From the NCBI RefSeq assembly GCF_005049235.1, contig NZ_SUMD01000002.1, forward strand, positions 310,001 through 374,000: a stretch of DNA of 64,000 bases, given 5' to 3'. Numbering within the stretch: position 1 is the first letter of the stretch; every line of letters begins with the position of its first letter. Below the pieces are notes generated by a model. It saw only the letters and a program-made list of their open reading frames with translations, ran no database searches and was not told the DNA's origin. Of the stretch, positions 44,761 to 54,558 are shown piece after piece. This DNA comes from Rhodococcus oryzae. Its GTDB lineage: Bacteria > Actinomycetota > Actinomycetes > Mycobacteriales > Mycobacteriaceae. The translations under genes were made by a program, and so were the position numbers.

Positions 44761-44783
44761 GGGGTCGGTCCGAATCAGACCCC
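44761..44783 (-). promoter_or_regulatory. Stem-loop between leader ORF and LeuA-domain gene
   Basis: On the transcript, GGGGTC pairs with GACCCC around TGATTCGGACC, with an alternative inner pairing GGTC/GACC. It begins just after the stop codon of the leader ORF, where an attenuator or antiterminator would be expected. No T-run is present. Confidence 0.4.
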
Positions 44784-44784
44784 G

Positions 44785-44817
44785 CTACGGGCGGAATACG
44801 AGCTTCATGCGCTTCAT
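44785..44817 (-). CDS. Candidate leader peptide MKRMKLVFRP
   Basis: An 11-codon ORF (ten residues and stop) on the minus strand, ATG 44817 to TAG 44785-44787, about 85 bases before the LeuA-domain start. It lies eight bases after a -10-like TACATT, so it would be translated from a nearly leaderless mRNA. It contains one Leu (CTC) and a rare GTA Val codon rather than a run of Leu codons, so leucine attenuation is only a hypothesis. Confidence 0.4.
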   Translation of the reverse strand: MKRMKLVFRP

Positions 44818-44825
44818 GGGGTCCG

Positions 44826-44854
44826 AATGTAGAGGCGAAACCGCGATGACGCAA
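44826..44854 (-). promoter_or_regulatory. Candidate promoter of the LeuA-domain transcript
   Basis: On the minus strand TTGCGT (44854-44849), 17 bases, TACATT (44831-44826). The transcription start would fall at or next to the leader ATG at 44817. Confidence 0.5.
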
Positions 44855-44884
44855 CTGTGGCGAAGAATCGCCCCGCGAAATTGA

Positions 44885-44928
44885 ACGCTTGTCCATATGT
44901 AGTTAAATAGTTGGACGTTTGTTCATAT
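44885..44928. promoter_or_regulatory. AT-rich promoter region with 14-bp direct repeats
   Basis: ACGCTTGTCCATAT (44885-44898) recurs as ACGTTTGTTCATAT (44915-44928), 12 of 14 identical and 30 bp apart, three helical turns. It is the most AT-rich stretch of the 326-base gap between the LeuA-domain gene and the secreted protein gene at 45027. The rest of the gap holds the leader elements listed and a GC-rich 5' leader for the plus-strand gene. Confidence 0.5.
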
Positions 44929-45026
44929 AAGTATCGACGCGCGAAGCCGGCCCCATGCCGGACCCGGGCGACGGCCCTTCGGCGTCGCCCCTCGTGTCCC
45001 CTGTTTCACTCGATCGGAGGATCTCA

Positions 45027-45746
45027 ATGTCCCGTCCCATGATGCGTCGCATCGCGTCTGTGGTTGCCGCCACGGCACTGATCGCCGGTGGTCTCGCGAT
45101 CGGTGCGGGTACCGCTGCGGCCGCCCAGGCGCCCTACTCGGCCACCAAGACCACGAGCAACATCAAGGTGACCAAGAGCGTCGTCGGTGACGGCACGGTC
45201 GCGCCGGGACAGAAGGTGACCTACCGGACCACTATCGCGACCACCGCCCATCCCGATCGGTTCATCAGCCGGGTCACCGACTTCCACCCGGCGGGCTTCA
45301 AGTACGTCAACGGGAGCGCGAAGCTCACCGCCTGGCACCTCGTCGGCGGCGTGAAGACCGAGAACGTGACGCCCGAGGTCGACGTCAACAACAACACGGT
45401 CTCGGTGCCCAGCGCCGGAATGGCGATCTCCCAGACCGACAGCAAGACCGTCACTTTCGAGGTGACCTACCTGGTGCCGCAGAATGCGCAGATCGGCACC
45501 GCGCCCGACAGTGGCGTGTCCTTCGACGTGTCGGGCTTCGCGACCACCCAGACCTTCAATCCGATGGGTGTGAGCGCCACCATCCGTGCTCTCAACCCGG
45601 GCGAGGCGGTCGCCACCGGTTCTTCGGAGTTCGGCCTCGGCTCGTCCGACGGCGAGGGCGGCACCACCGGCTCCGCTGGATCCGCGATCGTCGAGAACCC
45701 GACGGGCTTCGTCGTCGACGTGCTGCGTGGGGTCGTCGGCAGCTAG
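45027..45746 (+). CDS. Secreted DUF11-like protein, paralogue 1
   Basis: A 239-residue exported protein. The signal peptide is residues 1-33 (RRIASVVAATALIAGGLAIG then AAAAQA). The mature part is one beta-sandwich of the DUF11 type: VTKSVVGDGTVAPGQKVTYR, RVTDFHPAGFKYVNGSAKL and KTVTFEVTYLVPQ. The last 40 residues are Ser/Gly-rich and end in a short hydrophobic helix. No sortase motif is seen. A strong ribosome-binding site (GGAGGATCTCA) and a strong terminator suggest high expression. Same family as the next gene; function unknown, perhaps a cell-envelope surface protein. Confidence 0.82.
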   Translation: MSRPMMRRIASVVAATALIAGGLAIGAGTAAAAQAPYSATKTTSNIKVTKSVVGDGTVAPGQKVTYRTTIATTAHPDRFISRVTDFHPAGFKYVNGSAKLTAWHLVGGVKTENVTPEVDVNNNTVSVPSAGMAISQTDSKTVTFEVTYLVPQNAQIGTAPDSGVSFDVSGFATTQTFNPMGVSATIRALNPGEAVATGSSEFGLGSSDGEGGTTGSAGSAIVENPTGFVVDVLRGVVGS

Positions 45747-45760
45747 CCGTACACACCTGA

Positions 45761-45797
45761 AACAAGGGCCGTCCGGATACTTCGGACGGCCCTTGTT
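45761..45797 (+). terminator. Strong rho-independent terminator
   Basis: AACAAGGGCCGTCCG (45761-45775) and CGGACGGCCCTTGTT (45783-45797) form a perfect 15-bp stem with a 7-base loop, followed by TTG. It starts 15 bases after the stop of the first secreted protein gene. It is the clearest terminator in the window. Confidence 0.92.
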
Positions 45798-45949
45798 TTG
45801 TCTAACGATTTATCAAGTGCGACAGGAGTTTTCGAAATCCTGCGCGTACGCGGGTGTCCATCCATACGATGGCGCGACGCACGTTCGGATCCGGGGTCTC
45901 AGCGGTACCGAGGTGTCGTGAATCTGTCCCCGACGAATGGAGATCCCGC

Positions 45950-46600
45950 ATGTCCCGTCCCACGATGCGCCGCCTCGTATCCGCCGTTGCCGCCTCGGCC
46001 CTGCTCGCAAGCGGCGGCCTGGCCCTCGGCGCGGGCGCCGCGTCCGCTGCACCGAGCCTGTTCGACTTCGGCTCCACGGCGGGGGGACCGGCGCAGCTGG
46101 ACCTCGGCTCCAGCTCGAACGGTCAGGAGCTGCCTGCCTCCGCCACGGTGACCACCGACAATCTCGCGGTGACCAAGGCCGTCGTCGGCAGCAACAAGAT
46201 CGCGACCACCGGTCAGGTCACGTATCGGACCACCATCGCGGCCACCGGCGGCCCGGACCGGCTCGTCAACAAGATTGCCGACATCTTCCCGTTCGCCCTC
46301 AGCTACGTGTCGGGGAGCGCGACCGTCACATCATGGCAGGACGGCCAGATGAAGACCGAGGGTGTCGTCCCCGCCGAGGCCAACGGACGCCTCGCCGTGT
46401 CCAAGGATGTCGGCTGGGTCGTCTCGGCGACGGGCAACAAGACCGTCACCTTCGAGGTGACCTACCGCGTGCGCACCGACATCTCGTTCGACATCGACGT
46501 CTTCGACAGCGGCACCGCGATCGAGGTCAGTGGGCAGGCCACCCAGGAATGGCCCGATATGGGTGTGAAGATCGGGCTGCTCGGGCCGAGCGGCTCCTAG
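45950..46600 (+). CDS. Secreted DUF11-like protein, paralogue 2
   Basis: A 216-residue exported protein with a signal peptide (MSRPTMRRLVSAVAASALLA, cleavage near ASAAP) almost the same as that of the gene before it, and the same sandwich: VTKAVVGSNKIATTGQVTYR, ADIFPFALSYVSGSATVTSW, KTVTFEVTYRV. It has a spacer rich in Gly/Ser between the signal and the domain and lacks the C-terminal tail. The pair arose by tandem duplication; the terminator between them means each has its own promoter. No ligand or partner is known. Confidence 0.82.
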   Translation: MSRPTMRRLVSAVAASALLASGGLALGAGAASAAPSLFDFGSTAGGPAQLDLGSSSNGQELPASATVTTDNLAVTKAVVGSNKIATTGQVTYRTTIAATGGPDRLVNKIADIFPFALSYVSGSATVTSWQDGQMKTEGVVPAEANGRLAVSKDVGWVVSATGNKTVTFEVTYRVRTDISFDIDVFDSGTAIEVSGQATQEWPDMGVKIGLLGPSGS

Positions 46601-46646
46601 CCGACCGCGGCCGGGCGGCAATGGGTCCATCCGGAGCCGTTGCCGC

Positions 46647-47654
46647 TCAGGCCATGTCGTCCTCGTCGCCGGGAGTCACCCGCCGCAACCCGCGATACGC
46701 CTCCGCGGGGGTGCGGCGGCCTGCGACCACCGCCTCCACCTCCGCGGCGATCGGCATCTCGACGTCGTAGTCGCGGGCCAGTTCCATCACCGTCGGGGCC
46801 GTCTTGACGCCCTCGGCGACCTGACCGAGCTCGGCGAGGGTCTGCTCGATCGTGAGCCCACGGGCCAGCGCCTCGCCGACCCTGCGGTTGCGGGAGGCCG
46901 GGCTGATGCAGGTCGCGATCAGGTCGCCGACGCCGGTGAGGCCGGCGAACGTGCGCGGGTTGGCCCCCATCGCCTCGCCGAGCCGCGTCATCTCGGCGAG
47001 CCCGCGGGCGAGCACCATTGCCCGGGTGTTGTCGCCGACGCCGAGGCCGTCGGCCATGCCCGCGGCGATCGCCACGATGTTCTTGAGGATGCCGCCGAGC
47101 TCGCAGCCGAGCACGTCGGTGTTGCGGTACACGCGGAACACCGGCGAGGCGAAGAGCGGCTGCAGCGCGGTGGCCACCCGATCGTCCTGGGTCGCGACCA
47201 CCGAGGCGGCGGCCAGGCCGTCGACGATCTCCCTTGCGATGTTCGGTCCGGCCAGCAGCCCGACCGGATGGCCAGGCAGACACTCGGCGATCACCTCGGT
47301 TGGCCGCTGCCTGGTGCCGGGCTCGAGCCCCTTTGCCAGCGACAGCACCGGCACCCATGCACGAACCCCGTTGGAGATCTCGCTCAGCGTCGAGCGCACC
47401 GCGTGCGAGGGCACCCCGACCACCAGGACATCGGCCTCGTTGGCGGCCTCGGCGATATCGGAGGTCGCGCGCAGGTCCGGCGAAAGGGCCCGGTCGCCGA
47501 GGTAGCGGGAGTTGCGATGCTCGGAATTGACCTCATCGGCGGTGTTCGGATCGCGAGCCCACAGCAGCGTCGGGGTGTTCCGCGCGGCGAGCCCCGCGAC
47601 CGTGGTTCCCCACGAGCCGGCCCCCAGCACCACCACCCGTACCGGCCGCGCCAT
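46647..47654 (-). CDS. gpsA: Glycerol-3-phosphate dehydrogenase [NAD(P)+]
   Basis: A 335-residue Gps[19 protein letters not shown] is the cofactor motif near the N-terminus; [41 protein letters not shown] (catalytic Lys) and [15 protein letters not shown] are family signatures. It reduces dihydroxyacetone phosphate to sn-glycerol-3-phosphate for phospholipid synthesis. Starts are ATG 47654 or GTG 47657, adjacent. High confidence. Confidence 0.95.
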   Translation of the reverse strand: MARPVRVVVLGAGSWGTTVAGLAARNTPTLLWARDPNTADEVNSEHRNSRYLGDRALSPDLRATSDIAEAANEADVLVVGVPSHAVRSTLSEISNGVRAWVPVLSLAKGLEPGTRQRPTEVIAECLPGHPVGLLAGPNIAREIVDGLAAASVVATQDDRVATALQPLFASPVFRVYRNTDVLGCELGGILKNIVAIAAGMADGLGVGDNTRAMVLARGLAEMTRLGEAMGANPRTFAGLTGVGDLIATCISPASRNRRVGEALARGLTIEQTLAELGQVAEGVKTAPTVMELARDYDVEMPIAAEVEAVVAGRRTPAEAYRGLRRVTPGDEDDMA

Positions 47655-47753
47655 CACCGATCACCCAGTCCGCCATCGACAATTGCGATCATCGATTCAG
47701 GTTCCCACCCGCGCCGAGGGCGCGGTGCGGAAACCTGGAAACTCGTCGGACGT

Positions 47754-48392
47754 TCAGGGAGCGACGACGCCCGCGATCGGGATGCGTCCGCCGACCGCGA
47801 CGCGGAAGTCGACCATGGCGCGCTGCAGATGGTCCGGCGAGGTGACCACGACGGCGCTGGTGGCGCCGCGCTGAGCGAGGATCGCGTTGGTGTTCCGCGC
47901 GTTCTCGACCGTGGAGCGCGAGGTGTATTCCTCGGTGATCCGGAATGCGGGGATGCCGTGCCCGATCAGCCAATCGCGCATCGCGCGGGACTCGGTGATC
48001 CCGTTCTGCGGTACGCCGCCGCTGACGATGATCGGGGACAGCGGGTAGCGGTGGGCGACCTGCAGGGTCGCCTGCATCCGGGACTCGAGCACCGGCCGCA
48101 TCGTGCCGTTGGGGAACAGCCCCGCGCCGAGCGCCACGATGTTGGTGCCGAACGGATTCAGGTCGAGGACCACCGGGAACTGGGTGGTCAGGGTCTCGAA
48201 CCGGGTGCAGGCGAGGATCGCATCCCGAGAGGGTGTCTGGCAGCCGCCGATGGTCGAGAGCACGCCGTTCACGAGCGTGGTCGGTGTCACGTCGGCATTC
48301 GCCGTGGCAGGCAGGACGGCGCCAGCCGCGGCCGCGATTGCGGTGGCGGCCAGGATCCTGCGGGCGAGCAGAGACGGCGAACGAAACGACAT
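47754..48392 (-). CDS. Exported DUF218 (SanA/YdcF-like) protein
   Basis: A 212-residue protein with a signal peptide (RRILAATAIAAAAGAVLPA, residues 11-29) and a DUF218 domain: NIVALGAGLFPNGTMRPVLE, YPLSPIIVSGGVPQNG and VENARNTNAILAQRGATSAVVVTSPDH in part. Relatives (YdcF, SanA, ElyC) act at the envelope; some affect peptidoglycan or lipid-carrier handling. ATG 48392 follows AAAGGAG. It precedes gpsA by 97 bases on the same strand. Confidence 0.82.
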   Translation of the reverse strand: MSFRSPSLLARRILAATAIAAAAGAVLPATANADVTPTTLVNGVLSTIGGCQTPSRDAILACTRFETLTTQFPVVLDLNPFGTNIVALGAGLFPNGTMRPVLESRMQATLQVAHRYPLSPIIVSGGVPQNGITESRAMRDWLIGHGIPAFRITEEYTSRSTVENARNTNAILAQRGATSAVVVTSPDHLQRAMVDFRVAVGGRIPIAGVVAP

Positions 48393-48557
48393 GACACTCC
48401 TTTTGGACGAACGGCTCCTCCCCCGCAGGAGGTGACGAACGGGGTTCAGTCTGGACTAGGACCCGTATCCGTGTTGGGGCTTTCGGAAATCTGCACTCTC
48501 CGACCGCCATTCAAGCACGCGATACCCCAAGATATCGGTTGAAACGTCCTGCGCGTT

Positions 48558-50780
48558 TCAGTCCTCGGCCTTCGCCAGCGCCGACGGCCACCAGATTCGC
48601 TTACCGATGTCATAGGAGAGAGCGGGAACCAGGACGCTGCGCACGATGATGGTGTCGAGCAGAACGCCAAAGGCCACCGCGAACCCGATCTCCGCGAGGA
48701 ACACCAGCGGCAGCACACCCAGCACCGCGAATGTCGCGGCGAGAACCACACCAGCGGAGGTGATCACGCCACCGGTGACGGCCAGCCCGCGCAGCACCCC
48801 GGAGCGGGTTCCATGGGTGAGTGACTCCTCCCGCACCCGGGTCATCAGGAAGATGTTGTAGTCGATGCCGAGCGCGACAAGGAACACGAAGGCGAACAGC
48901 GGGAAGGCCTGGTCGGCGCCCGCGAAGTGGAACACGTGGGTGAAGAAGAACCCGCACACGCCGAGCGTGGCCGCGAACGAGAGCACCACGGTGGCGATCA
49001 GGATCAGCGGCGCGAGCAGCGCCCGGAGCAGGATGGCGAGCACCAGGAAGATCACCACGAGCACGATCGGGATGATCAGGTTCCTGTCGTGCACCGAGGC
49101 TGTCTGCACGTCCAGGGTGGCCGCGGAGTTCCCGCCCACCAGGGCGTCGGCGCCGGGGACGGCGTGCACCGCGGTGCGCAGCCGCTCGATGGTCTCCAAC
49201 GCCTCCGGTGAGTCGTAGGAGTCCGTGAGCGTGGCGGTGACGACGGTGCGGCCGTCGATAGGCTGCACGGTCAGCTGTGGCGGCGGGCAGCCGGTCGGTG
49301 CGCTTGCGGGGGCGCCGGTACCCAGGTTCAGCCCAGCCACCTTGGCGTAGTCGATCTGCAGGCATACCGAACCGGGGGCCGTTGCGACACCCTCGACCCC
49401 GCCCGCGACGGCGATCACCTGCTCGGCGGCGTCGGCGTTGGTCATGATGACGGCAGGCGCGCCGGTGCCCTGCGGGAACTTGGCGTCGTAGATCGCCTGC
49501 CCCTGGGCGGCCTCGGGGTTGTTGGTGAAGTTCTCGGTTGAGGTGAGCCCATCCGTCTGCAGGCTGCCGATCCCGATGGCGCACAGCGCGATCAACAGCA
49601 CCGTGGTGCCGATCCACGCCGGCCGGGCCCGGTTGCCGACAGTGGTCGCGATCCGGCCCCACATGCCGTGCGCGGCGAGATCGGCGGCGTGGTCGACCTG
49701 CGGGACGCGCGGCCAGAACACCCACCGGCCGGCGGTCGCCAGCGCCACGGGGAGGAACGTCATCATCACCAGGTAGGTGCAGGCGATGCCGATGGCGGTG
49801 ACCGGACCGAGGCTCTTGTTCGAGTTCAGTTCGGAGAAGGTCAGGCACAGCAGGCCGAGGATGACGGTCACCGCGGAGGCGGTGATCGCGGGGGCCGATT
49901 CGCGCCAGGCCCGGATCATCGCGTCGAACCGGTTGGGGTAGGCGTGCAGTTCCTCGCGGTACCGCGCGATCAGCAGCAGCGCGTAGTCGGTACCAGCACC
50001 GAGTACGAGGACCATCAGGATGCCTTGGCTCTGGCCGGTCAGCGTCAGGATGTCCTGCTTGGCGAGGAAGTAGATGACCATCGAGGAGAGGCCGAGCGCC
50101 AGCATCGCGGACAGCAGCGGGAAGATCCAGAGGACCGGGGAGCGGTAGACGACCAGCAGGATCAGGATCACCACGAGGAGGGCCGCTCCGAGCAGCGCGC
50201 CGTCGAGTCCCTGGAAGGCGTCGATGAACGCCACGAGCAGCCCGCCCGGGCCCGCGGGCAGCACCTCGAGTTCGGCGGCGGCCGCCGATCTGGCCGCGTC
50301 CATCACGTGCTGTTCGGTCTCGGCGAGGACGTCGCCCTGGACCTGCGTGCCGTCGGACTTGGCCACCAGCGGCACGAACAGGGCCGCGGTGGTGCCGTCC
50401 TCGGAGTACTGGACCGGGGCCATGCCGGTCTTGTCGACACCAGGAACCTGCGTCACCGCCGTCGCGGCGTTGGCGATCGACTCCTTGTCCTGCTCGGTCA
50501 ACGGCCCGTCGCGGTGGAAGACGACGAATCCGGGGATGGTCTCGACCGTGACGAACTTCGCGGATTCGTCGGCGACGATGGTCGATTCGGCGGAGGCGGA
50601 CAGATAGCTGGCGTTGTCGTTCTTCTGGACCTCGGCGAGCTTGCCCTGGAAAGAGCCGCCGACGCCGCCGGCCAGGAAGGCGATCAGCGCGATCGCGATG
50701 ACGGTGAAGACCGGCCAGCCGCGTCGGGGCTTCCGGGGCGTCACCGTCGAAGGCTCGTCGCTGATGTCGAGTTCGGCCAT
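48558..50780 (-). CDS. MMPL-family transporter
   Basis: A 740-residue RND/MMPL-type protein with two matching halves: an N-terminal helix (residues 22-45), a large extracytoplasmic loop, five to six helices around 180-330 (DALLGAALLVVILILLVVYR, GTDYALLLIARYREEL), a second loop, and a last helix block with ALGIDYNIFLMTRVREES, the MMPL signature. Such proteins export lipids or drugs using proton force. ATG 50780 after GAGGAGAACCG. Divergent from the cholesterol oxidase gene across 189 bases, so shared regulation is possible. The substrate is unknown. Confidence 0.9.
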   Translation of the reverse strand: MAELDISDEPSTVTPRKPRRGWPVFTVIAIALIAFLAGGVGGSFQGKLAEVQKNDNASYLSASAESTIVADESAKFVTVETIPGFVVFHRDGPLTEQDKESIANAATAVTQVPGVDKTGMAPVQYSEDGTTAALFVPLVAKSDGTQVQGDVLAETEQHVMDAARSAAAAELEVLPAGPGGLLVAFIDAFQGLDGALLGAALLVVILILLVVYRSPVLWIFPLLSAMLALGLSSMVIYFLAKQDILTLTGQSQGILMVLVLGAGTDYALLLIARYREELHAYPNRFDAMIRAWRESAPAITASAVTVILGLLCLTFSELNSNKSLGPVTAIGIACTYLVMMTFLPVALATAGRWVFWPRVPQVDHAADLAAHGMWGRIATTVGNRARPAWIGTTVLLIALCAIGIGSLQTDGLTSTENFTNNPEAAQGQAIYDAKFPQGTGAPAVIMTNADAAEQVIAVAGGVEGVATAPGSVCLQIDYAKVAGLNLGTGAPASAPTGCPPPQLTVQPIDGRTVVTATLTDSYDSPEALETIERLRTAVHAVPGADALVGGNSAATLDVQTASVHDRNLIIPIVLVVIFLVLAILLRALLAPLILIATVVLSFAATLGVCGFFFTHVFHFAGADQAFPLFAFVFLVALGIDYNIFLMTRVREESLTHGTRSGVLRGLAVTGGVITSAGVVLAATFAVLGVLPLVFLAEIGFAVAFGVLLDTIIVRSVLVPALSYDIGKRIWWPSALAKAED

Positions 50781-50969
50781 CGGTTCTCCTCGGAAATGCC
50801 CGTCACCGCAGGTCTCCAACGGGTTCAAGTAGACCACGGGGTGGGCCGGGGGATCCGGGATTCCCTTGACCGATTCGCGTTTTCCCGACACGGTGACGGG
50901 AACATGTTCTAACTTTGTCCTCGCTCCGGCGCGCCGACCGCGCCACCACAGAGAGAGGGGACAGTGTCG

Positions 50970-52736
50970 ATGACCGCAGGTCGTTCGGATCAGCAGACCC
51001 GTGGCGTCTCGCGCAGAGGCTTCTTGACCGCCGCGACGGGGGCCGCCGCCCTCGCCGGACTCGGCTGGACGCCGGCGCGCGCGATCCCACTCGGTGACGC
51101 CAGGGCGACCCTGCCCGCACCGCCCGCCTTCCCCGACGGCATCGCCCTCGTTCAGCAGAGCTACGAGAACTGGGCGCAGGAGATCCGCTTCGACCAGGTC
51201 TGGACCTGCACGCCCCGGGACGCGCAGGATGTGGTCCGCCTCGCGAACTGGGCGCACGCCAACGGCTACCGACTGCGGCCGCGAGGGACCATGCACGGGT
51301 GGAGCCCGCTGACCCTGGAGGCCGGCCAGAATGTCGACCGGGTGCTGCTGGTGGACACCATGGCCGGACTGAACGCCATCGCGGTCGACGCCGTGGGCGC
51401 CGCCGAGGGCCGTGCCACGGTCACCGCGGGCGCGGGCGCCACCGTGGAGGCCATCCTCGCCGAGTTGCAGGCGCATGGGCTCGGCTGGGCCAACGCCCCC
51501 GCGATCGGCGTACTCACCATCGCCGGTGTGCTCGCGATCGACGCACACGGGGCCACCCTGGCCGCCGACGGTGAATCCGCGCTCCCGGGAGCGTCTTTCG
51601 GGTCGCTGAGCAACCTGGTGACCGCGATGACGGCGGTGGTCTGGGACGAGGCCGGCGCTCGGTACGAGCTGCGGGAGTTCAGCAGGGCCGACGCGGCCAT
51701 CCGCCCGCTGCTCGCCCACCTCGGCCGGTCCTTCGTCACCTCGGTGACGCTGCAGGCCGGACCCAACTACCGGCTCCGCTGCGAGTCCGTCACCGACATC
51801 CCGTGGCGCGAACTGTTCGCCCCGGCAGGGTCGCCGGGCCGGACCTTCGAGAGCTACGTGGCCCGCTCGGGTCGTGTCGAGGCGATCTGGTTCCCCTTCA
51901 CCGAGACGCCGTGGCTCAAGGTGTGGACGCCCAGCCCGGTCAAGCCGCCGCAGTCCCGGGAGGTGACGGGGCCCTACAACTACTGGTACTCGGACAACCT
52001 CCCGCAGGCGGTCACCGATCCGCTCGGGCTGATCACCAGGGGGATCGGCAGCGCCACACCGCAGTTCGGTCAGGCGCAGTTCGAGACCATCGCGTCAGGT
52101 CTCGCCACCACCGGGACCGCCGACCTGTGGGGCTGGTCCAAGGACGTGCTGTTCTACCTCCGCGCGACGACCCTGCGAATGAACGCGGGCGGTGGTGTGG
52201 TGATCACCCGCAGGTCCAACATCGCGCGGGTGATCAACGAGTTCACCGGCTGGCATCACCGGCGTCAGCAGGAACTCCGGGCCGCGGGTCGGTATCCGAT
52301 CAACGGGCCCTTCGAGGTGCGGCTGTGTGGGCTCGACGACCAAGGCGAGGTGACGGTGGAAAGCGCTGGTGCGCCTACCATCTCGGCGCTGCGTCCCCGC
52401 CCCGATCACCCCGAGTGGGACACCGCCATCTGGATGAACGTGGTCGGGGTGCCCGGCACGCCGGGCCAGGCCGCGTACTTCCGTGAGATGGAGCTGTTCA
52501 TGAGGGAGAACTACAGCGGCGACTACGCCACGTTCCGGCCGGAATGGGCGAAGGGCTGGGCATTCACCGACCGGGCCGGGCACTCCGACGGGCCGTCCAT
52601 CGACTCCGTCATCCCCGACACCTACCGGGAAGGGGTGCCGTCCGGCGACAACTGGGACACGGCACGTGCCGTGTACAACGCCAATGACCCGCACCGGATC
52701 TTCAGCAACGGCTTCCTGGACAGGCTGCTGCCATGA
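50970..52736 (+). CDS. Type II (covalent-FAD) cholesterol oxidase, Tat-exported
   Basis: A 588-residue protein with a Tat signal ([20 protein letters not shown], about residues 13-32) and a vanillyl-alcohol-oxidase-fold domain. [13 protein letters not shown] carries the histidine that forms the covalent FAD link in Brevibacterium-type cholesterol oxidase; [12 protein letters not shown] and the C-terminal [20 protein letters not shown] match that family. It oxidises cholesterol to cholest-5-en-3-one and isomerises it, making hydrogen peroxide, outside the cell. ATG 50970 suits the GAGAGAGGGG site; GTG 50964 is close. No other sterol genes adjoin. Confidence 0.88.
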   Translation: MTAGRSDQQTRGVSRRGFLTAATGAAALAGLGWTPARAIPLGDARATLPAPPAFPDGIALVQQSYENWAQEIRFDQVWTCTPRDAQDVVRLANWAHANGYRLRPRGTMHGWSPLTLEAGQNVDRVLLVDTMAGLNAIAVDAVGAAEGRATVTAGAGATVEAILAELQAHGLGWANAPAIGVLTIAGVLAIDAHGATLAADGESALPGASFGSLSNLVTAMTAVVWDEAGARYELREFSRADAAIRPLLAHLGRSFVTSVTLQAGPNYRLRCESVTDIPWRELFAPAGSPGRTFESYVARSGRVEAIWFPFTETPWLKVWTPSPVKPPQSREVTGPYNYWYSDNLPQAVTDPLGLITRGIGSATPQFGQAQFETIASGLATTGTADLWGWSKDVLFYLRATTLRMNAGGGVVITRRSNIARVINEFTGWHHRRQQELRAAGRYPINGPFEVRLCGLDDQGEVTVESAGAPTISALRPRPDHPEWDTAIWMNVVGVPGTPGQAAYFREMELFMRENYSGDYATFRPEWAKGWAFTDRAGHSDGPSIDSVIPDTYREGVPSGDNWDTARAVYNANDPHRIFSNGFLDRLLP

Positions 52737-52737
52737 G

Positions 52738-53253
52738 CTAGCGGCCCGACCTGGGCCGGATGTGCTCGAAGATAAGGATCGTCTCGGTCGCCGCGACCTC
52801 CGGCCGCGCGGACAGGTGGTCGAGCACGAAGTCGCGCAACGCGCCGGTGTCGCGCATCGCGACGTGGAGCAGGTAGTCGTCGGCGCCCGCGATGAAGTAG
52901 ACGTCGAGCACCTCGGGCGTCGCGGACATCCGTTCCGCGAACTGCGCCATGTGCGGGCGTGCGTCGGCGCGCAGTCGGACGGAGATCATCGCCTCGAGGT
53001 CCCGTCCGAGGGCCGCCGGGTCGATGTCGGCGTGGAAGCCCCGGATGACGCCCTTCTCGACCAGCGCGCGCACCCGGGCCAGGCAGGTGGAGGGCGCGAT
53101 CCCGGCCAGCTCGGCGAGGGCGTTGTTCGGGGTGCGGGCGTCGCGGGTGAGCTGGGCGAGCAGGACGTGATCGATCTCGTCGAGCCTGACCGCCCGAACA
53201 TCGTTCGGGCGGGCGCCCCGCGAGGGGCCTTGTGCCGAAGATTCCGCAACCAT
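52738..53253 (-). CDS. aldR: Lrp/AsnC-family regulator (AldR-type)
   Basis: A 171-residue Lrp/AsnC protein: [20 protein letters not shown] and [28 protein letters not shown] form the helix-turn-helix (residues 24-72), followed by the RAM ligand domain with [16 protein letters not shown]. In mycobacteria the gene divergent from ald is aldR, an Lrp-type regulator that activates alanine dehydrogenase with alanine as ligand; the same divergence is seen here. An unusual 20-residue N-terminal extension precedes the fold. Confidence 0.9.
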   Translation of the reverse strand: MVAESSAQGPSRGARPNDVRAVRLDEIDHVLLAQLTRDARTPNNALAELAGIAPSTCLARVRALVEKGVIRGFHADIDPAALGRDLEAMISVRLRADARPHMAQFAERMSATPEVLDVYFIAGADDYLLHVAMRDTGALRDFVLDHLSARPEVAATETILIFEHIRPRSGR

Positions 53254-53276
53254 GTGCAGATTCTAGAGAATTATCA

Positions 53277-53290
53277 GCACAAATCTGTGC
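53277..53290. promoter_or_regulatory. Dyad in the aldR/ald divergent promoter
   Basis: GCACA-AATC-TGTGC, with TGTGCAGATT about 25 bases to the left as a related half site. Position between aldR and ald fits an AldR site; Lrp proteins usually bind several such sites. Confidence 0.55.
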
Positions 53291-53374
53291 ATGGAATCGA
53301 GGAAAATTCATACTTGACCCAGCGTCGATCACGCTCACCCACACCGAACCGCCCCCGAAACCCGAGGAAGTGTC

Positions 53375-54502
53375 ATGAGGATCGGAATCCCCCGCGAGGT
53401 CAAGAACCACGAGTACCGGGTCGCCATCACGCCCGCAGGCGTCCACGAACTCGTCTCCCGCGGCCACCAGGTTTTCGTCGAGCAGGAGGCCGGTGCCGGT
53501 TCTTCCTTCGCCGACGCCGACTACCGCGCGGCGGGCGCGCAGATCCTGGCCGAGGCCGACGATGTGTGGGCGGCCGCGGAGCTGCTTCTGAAGGTGAAAG
53601 AGCCTATCGCGGAAGAGTATTCGCGCTTGCGTCCGGACCTGGTGCTGTTCACCTACCTGCACCTGGCGGCCTCGAGGGAGTGCACGGACGCGCTGATCGC
53701 GGCGAAGACGACCGCGATCGCCTACGAGACCGTGCAGGCCCCCGACGGTTCCCTGCCCCTGCTCGCCCCGATGAGCGAGGTCGCCGGGCGGCTCGCGCCC
53801 CAGGCAGGCGCCTACCACCTGATGGCCAGCTCCGGCGGCCGCGGCGTCCTGATGGGCGGCGTGCCCGGGGTGCGCCCGGCCAATGTGGTGATCCTCGGTG
53901 GCGGGGTGGCAGGCCAGAACGCGGCGGCGATGGCCGTCGGGATGCACGCCGATGTCACCGTCCTCGACCTGAACGTCGCGCGTCTGCGCGAGCTCGACGA
54001 CCGGTACCGCGGACGGCTGCGGACGGTCGTGTCCAACGCCTTCGAGGTGGAGCAGGCGGTGCTGGGCGCGGACCTGGTGATCGGCGCGGTGCTGGTGCCG
54101 GGGGCGAGGGCGCCGAAGCTGGTGTCCAACGAACTGGTGTCCCGGATGAAGCCGGGTTCGGTGCTGGTCGACGTCGCGATCGACCAGGGCGGGTGCTTCG
54201 AGGACTCGCGTCCGACCACCCACGCCGACCCCACCTACCGGGTGCACAACTCCGTCTTCTACTGCGTGGCGAACATGCCGGGCGCGGTGCCCCGCACGTC
54301 CACCTTCGGGCTGACCAATGCCACCCTCCCGTACGTCCTCGAGATCGCGGAACTGGGCTGGCGCCGGGCCACCGCCGCCGACCGGGCGCTGGCCGCCGGG
54401 CTGAGTACCCACGACGGCGAGGTGCTCTCCACCGCGGTCGCGGACGCGCACGGCTATCGCGGCTTCGCCGACGGCGCGCGGGTCACACCCGACCTGGGGT
54501 AG
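53375..54502 (+). CDS. ald: Alanine dehydrogenase
   Basis: A 375-residue enzyme, normal for Ald. [20 protein letters not shown] is the signature start, [12 protein letters not shown] and [20 protein letters not shown] the substrate and NAD sites, and [18 protein letters not shown] the C-terminal signature. It reversibly deaminates L-alanine to pyruvate; in mycobacteria it also makes glyoxylate into glycine and is induced in low oxygen. Controlled by the divergent aldR. High confidence. Confidence 0.95.
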   Translation: MRIGIPREVKNHEYRVAITPAGVHELVSRGHQVFVEQEAGAGSSFADADYRAAGAQILAEADDVWAAAELLLKVKEPIAEEYSRLRPDLVLFTYLHLAASRECTDALIAAKTTAIAYETVQAPDGSLPLLAPMSEVAGRLAPQAGAYHLMASSGGRGVLMGGVPGVRPANVVILGGGVAGQNAAAMAVGMHADVTVLDLNVARLRELDDRYRGRLRTVVSNAFEVEQAVLGADLVIGAVLVPGARAPKLVSNELVSRMKPGSVLVDVAIDQGGCFEDSRPTTHADPTYRVHNSVFYCVANMPGAVPRTSTFGLTNATLPYVLEIAELGWRRATAADRALAAGLSTHDGEVLSTAVADAHGYRGFADGARVTPDLG

Positions 54503-54558
54503 GACACGCGCACGGTCGCGCACCGCCTACCCTTGGCCGCGACCGGAAGGAGTGCGCA

